64,000 bases of DNA from a bacterium (lineage in GTDB: Bacteria; Acidobacteriota; Polarisedimenticolia; Polarisedimenticolales; Polarisedimenticolaceae), in assembly GCA_024226515.1 (NCBI GenBank), contig JAAELQ010000146.1, forward strand, positions 89,338-153,337, in the 5' to 3' direction. Shown here piece by piece: positions 36,433-44,118 of this stretch. Position 1 is the stretch's first letter, and each line of letters starts with the position of its first letter. Position numbers and translations under genes: made by a program. The notes under the pieces are model-generated. The model searched no databases. It was not told the DNA's origin and worked only from the letters and a program-made list of their open reading frames with translations.

Positions 36433-37851
36433 TCAGTGCGCGCCGCGGGTCAACAAGACGGCGGGCAGCGTTCGCAGCAGGATGATGATGTCGAGTTTGA
36501 TCGACCAGTTGTCGATATAGGCAAGGTCCAGCTTCATCCACTCGTCGAATCCGACCTTGTTCCTGCCGTTGATTTGCCACAGACAGGTCAGACCGGGCTT
36601 CATCGACAGGCGGCGGCGTTGCCAGCGCTCGTACTGCCGTACTTCCTGTGGGACGGGCGGGCGCGGACCGACCAGACTCATGTCACCGCGCAGCACGTTC
36701 CACAGCTGCGGAAGTTCGTCGATGCTGAACTTGCGCAGAAGGCGCCCGACCGGAGTCACGCGCGGGTCGCGGCGAATCTTGAACACCGGTCCGGACATCT
36801 CGTTCATCTCTTGCAACTCGGCTTGCCGCCGTTCCGCGTCGCGGTACATCGAGCGGAACTTGTAGAGCTGGAACGTCCGTCCGTTCAGCCCCACGCGCTG
36901 CTGTCGGAACAGCACCGGGCCCGGGGAGGTGATGCGGATCAACAGCGCGCAGGCGATCATCACCGGCGATGCCACCAGCAATCCGAACGCCGAGCCTCCG
37001 ATGTCGACGATACGCTTGAACAGCAGGGCGATCGCGTCCTGCGGCGTGGTCGACAAAGTCAGCATCGGAATGCCGTCCCAGTTCGTGGGGTACGTCTTGG
37101 CCATCAGCGTGCCCATGAAGTCCAGGCTGAGATGGACGGTGACGCCGACCTCCTCGCACCACGCGATCTGGGGCCTGCAATCCGGAAGCGCGGCGAAAGG
37201 CACGGCGAAGATGACGTCGTCGACGACTTCTTCCTCGACGATGACCTTGAGCTCGGAGAGGCCGCCGACGACGGACGCGCCGGTGACGATCTCGGCGCCC
37301 ACGCGCTCCTCGACGAGATGGCCGATCAGGTGGTACGCCGGTTGTTCGTGGCTGCTCAGTCGCCGGGCGATGGCCACGCCCTCTAGCCCCGCGCCCACGA
37401 TCAGCACGCGGCGATTCTGCTCGGCGTCACGCTCGGAGCCGGCCGGAAATGCTCGAACGAGCATGCGGACTCCCGTGACGAAGACCAGCGACAGGGCGAT
37501 GTAAGCGAAGAAGATCGTTCTGGAGTACGTGTCGGCCTGGAACAGGAACACCGCGGTGCCGACGATCAACCCCATGTAGGCCACCGGACGGATCGTGGCC
37601 CACAGCAGGCGTCGTTTCGACTTCGGGCGCGTGCGACGGTAGAGCCCCGCGCTGCTGGCGAGCACCCAGAAGATGGGCACCGAGAGCAACAGGCTCCAGA
37701 TATGAGCCGCGAGAGGCGGTTCGCCTTCCGAGGCGAACGGGATCTCGAAGACGAGACGGACGACGAACGCGCAGGTGAACGCGAGCACGAGCGCCAGGGC
37801 GTCCAGCAAAGCCAGGGAGTAGCCGGCCTGTTTTTCCTGCTGAGTCAGCAT
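36433..37851 (-). CDS. Undecaprenyl-phosphate sugar phosphotransferase (priming enzyme, WcaJ/WbaP type)
   Basis: 472-residue polyprenyl glycosyl-phosphotransferase that starts repeat-unit synthesis by placing a sugar-1-phosphate on undecaprenyl phosphate. Four N-terminal helices (about 10-135), a Rossmann-like CoA-binding middle domain (RRVLIVGAGLEGVAIARRL), a fifth hydrophobic segment (about 285-310), and the catalytic C-terminal domain with FRSMYRDAE, FKIRRDPRVTPVGRLLRKFS, DELPQLWNVLRGDMSLVGPR and GLTCLWQINGRN. All catalytic motifs are present. Sugar specificity is not predictable here. It is the only priming enzyme in the window. Confidence 0.94.
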   Translation of the reverse strand: MLTQQEKQAGYSLALLDALALVLAFTCAFVVRLVFEIPFASEGEPPLAAHIWSLLLSVPIFWVLASSAGLYRRTRPKSKRRLLWATIRPVAYMGLIVGTAVFLFQADTYSRTIFFAYIALSLVFVTGVRMLVRAFPAGSERDAEQNRRVLIVGAGLEGVAIARRLSSHEQPAYHLIGHLVEERVGAEIVTGASVVGGLSELKVIVEEEVVDDVIFAVPFAALPDCRPQIAWCEEVGVTVHLSLDFMGTLMAKTYPTNWDGIPMLTLSTTPQDAIALLFKRIVDIGGSAFGLLVASPVMIACALLIRITSPGPVLFRQQRVGLNGRTFQLYKFRSMYRDAERRQAELQEMNEMSGPVFKIRRDPRVTPVGRLLRKFSIDELPQLWNVLRGDMSLVGPRPPVPQEVRQYERWQRRRLSMKPGLTCLWQINGRNKVGFDEWMKLDLAYIDNWSIKLDIIILLRTLPAVLLTRGAH

Positions 37852-37947
37852 GCTCGCCTCGCGGCAAGGCTAAAGCGCCGGTGATGGAATTGCAAGATGG
37901 CCGGCCGGCGATTTGTGGGGCAACGCGTTGGTTGCACGGGGAACGGC

Positions 37948-38961
37948 TCAGAGCGATTTCTTCCCGGCCAGCATCTGCTCCTCGATCCAAGCATAGGTCC
38001 TGGCCATGCCGTCGCGCAGCGAAATCGACGGAGCCCAGCCGAGGAGGTCGCTGATCCTCGCGTTGTCGCTGCTGCGACCTCGCACCCCTTTGGGGGCGTC
38101 GAGGTTGTGGCGCCGCTCGAGCGTCCGCCCCTGGATCCGCTCGACGATCTCGACGAGCTCGTTGATCGAGACCATCTCGTCGCTGCCCAGGTTGATCGGA
38201 TCCCGCACCTCGCTCTCCATGATGCGGTGGATCCCCTCCAGGCAGTCGTCGATGTACATGAACGAACGCGTCTGCTTGCCGTCGCCCCACACCTCGATCG
38301 AGTCGGAGTCGGCCATCTTGGAGTGAATCACCTTGCGGCAGATTGCGGCCGGAGCCTTCTCGCGACCGCCGTCGAATGTCCCGTGCGGCCCGTACACGTT
38401 GTGAAAGCGCGCAACACGCGTCTCGATGCCGAAGTCCTCACGAAAGTGACGGCACATGCGCTCGCTGAACAACTTCTCCCAACCGTAGCCGTCCTCGGGA
38501 TCCGCCGGATAGGCGTCCTCCTCGCGCAGTCCGGGGTTGTCCGTCTCCTTCTGCTTGTAGCCGGCGTAGACGCAGGCCGAAGACGCGTAGAAAAAGCGCT
38601 GCGCTCCGACCTCCTTGGCGGCCATCAGCAGGTGCGTGTTGATCAGGACGCTGAGCATGCAGAGCGCTTTGTTGTTCTCGATGAACCCCATACCGCCCAT
38701 GTCGGCCGCGAGGTTGTAGACCACGTCGCAACCGTTGACCGACTCCGTGCAGTTGCCGAGGGACTGGAGGTCGAGCACGCGATTGTCGACCTGCGGAGAA
38801 CGCTGGTACCACTCGCCGAACGGCTTGATGTCGACCGCGCGCAGGCGCGTGTAGCCGCGGCGCAGCAGGTCGGCCACCAGGTGCCCACCGATGAATCCGC
38901 CCGCTCCGGCGATGAGGATCGTCTGGTCGATCGATGGAATGTCGCGTGCGTTCGAGTTCAT
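37948..38961 (-). CDS. NAD-dependent nucleotide-sugar epimerase (GDP-mannose 3,5-epimerase-like)
   Basis: 337-residue extended SDR enzyme. NAD-binding motif GAGGFIGGHL near the N-terminus, NLAADMGGMGFIENN (a stretch characteristic of GDP-mannose 3,5-epimerases), SSACVYAGYKQ, catalytic YGWEK, and a conserved ARFHNVYGPHGTFDGGREKA region. Product would be a GDP-L-galactose or gulose-type donor for the polysaccharide, if the resemblance holds for substrate. The ATG overlaps the upstream GT26 gene stop (ATGA). The longer open frame upstream is antisense noise within the GT26 gene. Confidence 0.9.
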   Translation of the reverse strand: MNSNARDIPSIDQTILIAGAGGFIGGHLVADLLRRGYTRLRAVDIKPFGEWYQRSPQVDNRVLDLQSLGNCTESVNGCDVVYNLAADMGGMGFIENNKALCMLSVLINTHLLMAAKEVGAQRFFYASSACVYAGYKQKETDNPGLREEDAYPADPEDGYGWEKLFSERMCRHFREDFGIETRVARFHNVYGPHGTFDGGREKAPAAICRKVIHSKMADSDSIEVWGDGKQTRSFMYIDDCLEGIHRIMESEVRDPINLGSDEMVSINELVEIVERIQGRTLERRHNLDAPKGVRGRSSDNARISDLLGWAPSISLRDGMARTYAWIEEQMLAGKKSL

Positions 38962-39749
38962 AAGACACCCTGGGCAATTCCGGATTGCCGTTTGCTGAGC
39001 CGACGGAGCACCAGCGGCAGGCGCAGCGCCTGCAGGTACCGGCCGGCGAATCTCCTTGGATCGTGAAGGATACGAAAAAACCAGCCGAGAAACAGCCGGT
39101 CGGCCCAGCGAGGGATTCCGGCCTGTCCTCCGGTGAAGAACGCCATCGCCGCGCCGGTGCACAGAATCGGGATCCCGCTCCCGGAGCCCAAGCGTTCGCG
39201 TAGACGGAATCCCAGCTTCTCCTGCTTGCCGCCCCCGATGCACAGCACCACCCACCGGGCGCCGTGGGCCTCGATCGCCTCGATCAACGCGTCGTCGTCG
39301 AAGTCCGCGTCGTGTCGGTAGAACGGGGCCTCGTAGTATCCCTGGTGCGCCGCGTCGAAGCCGTTGGTCTCCAACCACGACGTCATACGCTTGCGCTCGT
39401 CCACGTCGGGGACGACCCAGAGGATTCGCCGCGAACGAGCGGGAACGGCGGCCGATTCGTCGCGCGCGAGAAAACGCTCCATCACCTGCAGGCCCGAGAT
39501 GCGCGACACCCGGCGGCGTCTTGCCAGCACCATCAGCAGGGCGAAGTAAGCGCTGTCGGCGACCGTGTAGTCGGCCTCGCGCAGAGCCCGGATGTACAGC
39601 GCGTCGTGTTCGAAGGAGCAGAGCGCGGGCGCGGCCGGGACCATCAGCACCCCACCGCTGCGATCGAGCCGTCGCAGCAGTTCGTCGCATGAGGCGTTCC
39701 AGAAGCGGATCCCCGCGAACTCGATCGTCTCTCGCGCCGTGTCGTTCAT
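38958..39749 (-). CDS. WecG/TagA/CpsF family glycosyltransferase (GT26)
   Basis: 263 residues. Family features include APALCSFEHDALYIRALREA near the N-terminus with TVADSAYFALLMVL, the WVVLCIGGGKQEKLGFR motif (about residue 167), CTGAAMAFFTGGQAGIPRW and the C-terminal RLFLGWFFRILHDPRRFAGR, matching GT26 enzymes that add the second sugar (ManNAcA, ManNAc or glucuronate type) to lipid-linked primers. Consistent with acting right after the priming transferase. Coupled to the epimerase gene. Confidence 0.92.
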   Translation of the reverse strand: MNDTARETIEFAGIRFWNASCDELLRRLDRSGGVLMVPAAPALCSFEHDALYIRALREADYTVADSAYFALLMVLARRRRVSRISGLQVMERFLARDESAAVPARSRRILWVVPDVDERKRMTSWLETNGFDAAHQGYYEAPFYRHDADFDDDALIEAIEAHGARWVVLCIGGGKQEKLGFRLRERLGSGSGIPILCTGAAMAFFTGGQAGIPRWADRLFLGWFFRILHDPRRFAGRYLQALRLPLVLRRLSKRQSGIAQGVL

Positions 39750-39837
39750 CGGTTCCCGCCACCTCTCGCGTATCGAGGGCCCACGCGAACCCTACCTTCC
39801 TCGTTTGGCGAGTGCAAACCAGGCTCCGCAGCGCGCG

Positions 39838-40938
39838 TCACGCGCCGATCCTGTCGAGCAGCGCCGCCAGTTGCCCCTGGCCCTCCGCGTGCAGCGCGGC
39901 AAACCGATCGGCGGCGGCCGACGAGGCGCGCTCGAGCGCCGAGCGGTCGCGGGCCCAGGCGTCGAGCACCGGCAGCGCTTCACCGACGAAGTCCGACGCG
40001 CTGTCGAAGCAGCGTCCTCCGGTGTCGCCGACGATGTCGGCGATGCAACCGCGTGAATAGGAGACGACCGGGATTCCGACGGACAGCGCCTCGAGCAGCA
40101 CCAGCGGCTGGGCCTCGTTGAAGTAGCGCGTCGGGAAGACGAAGACGTCGATGTCGCGGTAAAAGCGCTGTTTGTCCGCGGCGTAGACGGGGCCACGGTA
40201 GTCGAGGCGTTCGCCGAACTCCTCGCGGGCGTCTTCGATCCGGGCGCGGTCCGCGCCGCTGTCCGCCGGGCCCGCCAGCACGAGCCGCGCATCCGGGTGG
40301 CGCTGCGCGAGCTCGCGGAACGTGTCCAGGACGATGTCGAGACCCTTGTCCGAGCACAGGTTGCTCAGGTGGCCCACGCGCAGGCCGGCGTTCGTCGTGC
40401 GCGGCTCGGCGGCGCCCGCGTCGTAGAACGCCGCATTGGACAGGACGTGGCTCCGGGTCTCTGCTCCGTAGAGCTCGGAGAACCGGCGTGCCATGCACGG
40501 ACAGAGGAACACGTGCTGCAGGGTGGGGCCGGCGGCGCGTGTCATCACGCGCATTCTCGCGTCGTTGTCGTTGATGTAAGCGAACGAATGATGGTGCAGG
40601 AACACCGTGCGGCCGAGCAGGCGGGCGAGCCCGGTGAGCAGCGTCGTGTACAGCAGCCCCCAGCGGGCGTCGCAAGGTAGGTAGACCGAGCCGCCGCCGG
40701 CACGCGACATGATCCGTGCTGCGCGCAGGACGCGTCGGCACTTCCGTGCGTGGTAGCGCATGCCGCGAACCAGCGATCCAGGCGACGTGTCGGCGACGAG
40801 CGTGTCGAAGCGTCGGGTCAACCGATCGGCCACCTCGGCGGTGACGGCCGACATCCCGTGCACCGGCGGCGGCATCGGGCCGATGACGAGGACGCGCCGA
40901 CCGTTCCCGGTTCCGGGCTCAGGCATGCGCCACCCCAT
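39838..40938 (-). CDS. Glycosyltransferase, GT4 type
   Basis: 366-residue GT-B enzyme. N-terminal VLVIGPMPPPVHGMSAVTAE is typical of GT4 enzymes of polysaccharide clusters; the C-terminal donor-binding domain has LVLAGPADSGADRARI and the E-x7-E-like PTRYFNEAQPLVLLEALSVG motif. Start overlaps the upstream glycosyltransferase gene; an ATG 12 nt downstream (MPEPGTG) is an equally good start. A cytoplasmic transferase adding one sugar to the repeat unit; specificity unknown. Confidence 0.9.
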   Translation of the reverse strand: MGWRMPEPGTGNGRRVLVIGPMPPPVHGMSAVTAEVADRLTRRFDTLVADTSPGSLVRGMRYHARKCRRVLRAARIMSRAGGGSVYLPCDARWGLLYTTLLTGLARLLGRTVFLHHHSFAYINDNDARMRVMTRAAGPTLQHVFLCPCMARRFSELYGAETRSHVLSNAAFYDAGAAEPRTTNAGLRVGHLSNLCSDKGLDIVLDTFRELAQRHPDARLVLAGPADSGADRARIEDAREEFGERLDYRGPVYAADKQRFYRDIDVFVFPTRYFNEAQPLVLLEALSVGIPVVSYSRGCIADIVGDTGGRCFDSASDFVGEALPVLDAWARDRSALERASSAAADRFAALHAEGQGQLAALLDRIGA

Positions 40939-42052
40939 GCGTCCGCATCATCTCTCGCAACTCGTCGAAGCCTTCGAGCATCCGGTCGATGTGTAAGTGT
41001 TCCTCGGCGTAACCGGCGATCGTCGCGGCGTACGATTCGCGCGGACGAGGATGGCGTCGCAGAAACTCGATCACCGCACGCGCCAGCGTCCGGTCGTCGA
41101 ACTGCCGTACGCGCAAGCCGGTGACACCGTCGACCACGTTGGCGATCTCGGGATGGTGCCGTGGGCCGTGCGGCAGGCGGTCGTAGGCGATCACCGGAAC
41201 GCCGTGCAGGAGGGCATGATTGACCGAGAGTCCGACCGCGCCGGAGAAGACGGCGACGTCGGACGAGCGGAAGTGCTCGGCGACCTGCGCTTCGTCGTAG
41301 ACGGCGCCGGGGAGGAACACCGAGCGCCCGAGCCGTTCGCCGGCGAGACGGCGGGCGTCGTCCAGATCCGGTCCGTCGCCCAGGATCGTCAGCGTGGCCT
41401 CGGGGAATGCCGCGTGGATCCTCTCGAACGCCCGGATCATGTCGGGGAACCGCTTGTCCGCCGTGAATCTACCGGTCGAGATCAGGGCCGGCCCGCCGCT
41501 GCGCCGGCGCGACGCGCCGGGTTCCTCCGCTGTATCCGGCCGCGGGATCGTGTTCGGCGCGACGACGATGCGCGAGCGATCGACGAACGACTCCAGGAAC
41601 TCACGGCCCTCCGCGCTGTAGACGACGTGCCCGTCGGCGAGGCGCGAGGCGACGATGCGCGGCACCTGCCCGAGGATCGCGGGGAACTCGATGCCGCGCT
41701 CCATGTTGTAGCCGTGGCCCCAGAAGTAGACCGCGGGGCCGCCGCCCAGCTTGCGGCGCGCCAGCAGGTCATACGTCGAACTCATGCGCAACGAGAACTC
41801 GCAGACGACGGCGGCTGGGCGCAGGGCGCGCAGAATCTCCGTCACGGGCACCGAGCAGCGATACGCGTCGGTGGGATCGGGAAAGCGCAGGTCGAACCGA
41901 CGCAGGTAGTCTCGATCGGAGTCGACCAGGCTCAACTGGGTCGGTGGGAAATCGCGCGAGGTTGCGACGTGCCAGCCGTAGCGCTGCCACAGTCGCTCGA
42001 ACAACGTGTCGCGGTAGTGTGGGACGCAGCGCTGAAGAATCACGACCGACAT
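40919..42052 (-). CDS. Glycosyltransferase, GT4 type
   Basis: 377-residue GT-B enzyme. The C-terminal donor-binding domain shows LISTGRFTADKRFPDMIRAF, LTILGDGPDLDDARRLAGE and VFSGAVGLSVNHALLHGVPV, matching GT4 enzymes, although the usual E-x7-E is altered (no first Glu in SGAVGLSVNHALLHG). The first 20 residues (MSVVILQRCVPHYRDTLFER) fit enzymes of polysaccharide operons. Starts 9 bp after the ligase/polymerase gene and overlaps the next GT4 gene, so it belongs to operon 2. Confidence 0.9.
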   Translation of the reverse strand: MSVVILQRCVPHYRDTLFERLWQRYGWHVATSRDFPPTQLSLVDSDRDYLRRFDLRFPDPTDAYRCSVPVTEILRALRPAAVVCEFSLRMSSTYDLLARRKLGGGPAVYFWGHGYNMERGIEFPAILGQVPRIVASRLADGHVVYSAEGREFLESFVDRSRIVVAPNTIPRPDTAEEPGASRRRSGGPALISTGRFTADKRFPDMIRAFERIHAAFPEATLTILGDGPDLDDARRLAGERLGRSVFLPGAVYDEAQVAEHFRSSDVAVFSGAVGLSVNHALLHGVPVIAYDRLPHGPRHHPEIANVVDGVTGLRVRQFDDRTLARAVIEFLRRHPRPRESYAATIAGYAEEHLHIDRMLEGFDELREMMRTHGVAHA

Positions 42053-42061
42053 GCGAGTGCC

Positions 42062-43450
42062 TCAGCGAGTAGCGAGCACCGGCGCTCGCGTCTCTGAGCC
42101 GGATGCCCGAGAGCAACAGACTCCCATGACGACTGCCAGCATCACCGCGATCGCCGGGATGCGCAACGAAAAGTCGACGAGGCTGTGGAACGCGACGGCC
42201 GCGAGAGCGGCCGTCACGCAGCGCTGGACCCAGGTCGACGAGGTGGGCCGGCGCGCGCCGCGCAGGAGCAGTCCGGCCGCGAGAGTGGCCACGAGCAACA
42301 GCGTGACGATCCCCCCCTCGACGGCGCTCTGTAGCCAGTCGTTGTGTGCGTGGTCGAAGTGCCTGTCGATCGACGGAGGCCGGACGGCGGGAAACACATC
42401 CTCGAACGTGCCGAAGCCCGTGCCCAGCACGGGACGCTCCGCGATCCAGCGCACCGAGGCCTGCCAGACCGTGATCCGGCCCGCATTCGACGAAAACTCG
42501 TTCGGTAGCGCCTCCATGCGCGCACCCGGCGCACGCAGGTTCTGCTGCATCAGGAACAGCGACGGGACGAGCAGCACCGCGAGCACGATCAGGAACAGTC
42601 GTCGACCGACTCCGCCGCGCGCGGCGAACACCGCAATGGCGACGACGGCCGCCAGCATCCCTCCGCGAGAGTAGGACAGCACGAGCCCGGCCCAGATCGT
42701 CGCCGTGGCAAGCCCGCCGAGGATGCGCTGGAGACCGCCGGACTCGAACGCTCCGAGGACCCGGGCACGCCAGCTTCGCTCGGTGTGTCGCTGTGCATGG
42801 TCGGGAAAGAGCAGGCCGAGCGCGAAAGGCAGGGTCATCGCCAGGTAGCCCGCGAAGTGATTGCGATTGACGAACGTGCCCGTCGCCTCCTCGAGGTAGT
42901 ACTTCTTGGCGTAGAAGAAGATGTGCTGATGACCGCTGAGGTACTCGACCGCACCGTATAGCGCCTGGAATGCACCGGAGAGCGCCAGCGCGGCCGCCAG
43001 CATGCGGACGTCGGCCTCGTCGCGAAACACCAGCGCGCTCGCCCAGCCGATCGACACCAGCGCGGCGAGCCGCAGGATCGCGTCCATCGTGCTGGCCGGG
43101 CTGAGGCTGCCGAGCCACGGCAGGGGCAGCAGTTGAATCAGGCCGACGCCGATCAGCGCCGCGGCGAGCCGCAGCGAACGCCGACCCGTCGCCGTCAGCG
43201 AACCGCTGTCGGAGGCATACAACCGCAGCAGTCCGACGGCGATCAGTGCGGCCGTCAGTTGAATCGCGAGCAGCGGCCGGCTCTGCACGCTTCCGAAGGG
43301 CAGGGGAGTCAGCAGGAGCAGTCCGAGCAATCCCAGGCGTAGGACGCGCGCCGTCGCGGTCGAGGCCCCGATGTGTTCAGGAGTATGCGGGACCGGTTCC
43401 AGCGCGCGCAGCAGGGTCGGTGGGCCGCCCTCTAGTCCGGCGCGCGACAA
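42062..43450 (-). CDS. O-antigen ligase/polymerase family membrane protein (Wzy_C), copy 2
   Basis: 462 residues by a TTG start overlapping the methyltransferase gene by 19 bp; no ATG or GTG lies between this TTG and the first helix (LRLGLLGLLLLTPLPFG). Around 11-12 hydrophobic helices. Signature region TGTFVNRNHFAGYLAMTLPF, then GTGFGTFEDVFPAVRP followed by HAHNDWLQSAVEGGIV, as in copy 1 (27778-29247). The two copies are clearly paralogous in loop sequence. Start choice is the least certain point. Confidence 0.83.
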   Translation of the reverse strand: MSRAGLEGGPPTLLRALEPVPHTPEHIGASTATARVLRLGLLGLLLLTPLPFGSVQSRPLLAIQLTAALIAVGLLRLYASDSGSLTATGRRSLRLAAALIGVGLIQLLPLPWLGSLSPASTMDAILRLAALVSIGWASALVFRDEADVRMLAAALALSGAFQALYGAVEYLSGHQHIFFYAKKYYLEEATGTFVNRNHFAGYLAMTLPFALGLLFPDHAQRHTERSWRARVLGAFESGGLQRILGGLATATIWAGLVLSYSRGGMLAAVVAIAVFAARGGVGRRLFLIVLAVLLVPSLFLMQQNLRAPGARMEALPNEFSSNAGRITVWQASVRWIAERPVLGTGFGTFEDVFPAVRPPSIDRHFDHAHNDWLQSAVEGGIVTLLLVATLAAGLLLRGARRPTSSTWVQRCVTAALAAVAFHSLVDFSLRIPAIAVMLAVVMGVCCSRASGSETRAPVLATR

Positions 43451-44118
43451 ATCGTCGTCTCGATCGGGTGGAAGATCCCGGGCGCGAAGCCGGAGAAGCG
43501 TCGGATCCGATCGGGCGTGAAGTGCACCTCGAGCTCGTCGACGATGCGCTGGTTGTTCATCGTGTCGGTATTGTCGATCAGCATCAGCCCGCCCGGTTTG
43601 AGGTACTTCAGCGCGTACTCGAAGCACTGGAAGCGGTAGCTGCCGTCGATCGAGATGATGTCGAAGGCCTCGCATCCGGTGTCGTCGATGCTGGTCACGT
43701 AGGACTCCTCGTCCTCGCGGTGCGTCAGTTGCACGTGCGGGAAACTCGCGACCCGTTCCGAGATCTTCTCGTACCAGTCACGATTGCTCTCGACCGCGTG
43801 GACGCGAGTCGCCCGATGTGCATACCAGATCGTCGACATCCCGCTGGAGTACTCGAAGACGGTGGCGCCGCGCGCGAGCGGGCGCAAGTGACGATAGGCC
43901 GGGAGGGCGATCCAGGGTATCGGCAGCAATCGCCCCGTCGTGTGGCGCAGGACCGTCGACGCCAGCGCGAACGTCATGTCGAGCGGGCTGAGACACAGGT
44001 GGCCGTTCGCCGTGTGGAAGCGGCTGCGGCGATCCGCATCGGCCCTGACCAGTTTGGCGAGCGCGTTCATCGACACCGTCAACCGACGAACCTCCCGGGT
44101 GTCAGCGGTCGCCTGCAC
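43432..44118 (-). CDS. Class I SAM-dependent methyltransferase-like protein
   Basis: 228 residues. The Rossmann core shows VFEYSSGMSTIWYA as motif I, VHAVESNRDWYEKI as the acidic strand-2 end, FDIISIDGSYRFQC and LKPGGLMLIDNTD, the pattern of Methyltransf_24-type enzymes associated with sugar or lipid methylation. The GTG start overlaps the Wzc-like gene by 17 bp; internal TTG (44082) and ATG (44070) starts are possible and the TTG has a better-placed GGAGG. Probably methylates a sugar of the repeat unit; the acceptor is inferred. Confidence 0.75.
   Translation of the reverse strand: MQATADTREVRRLTVSMNALAKLVRADADRRSRFHTANGHLCLSPLDMTFALASTVLRHTTGRLLPIPWIALPAYRHLRPLARGATVFEYSSGMSTIWYAHRATRVHAVESNRDWYEKISERVASFPHVQLTHREDEESYVTSIDDTGCEAFDIISIDGSYRFQCFEYALKYLKPGGLMLIDNTDTMNNQRIVDELEVHFTPDRIRRFSGFAPGIFHPIETTICRAPD

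Noticed and set aside
38962..39762. N-terminal extension of the epimerase reading frame (604 codons in total)
   Set aside because: The extension overlaps the GT26 gene in another frame; the epimerase NAD-binding motif begins right after the internal ATG.
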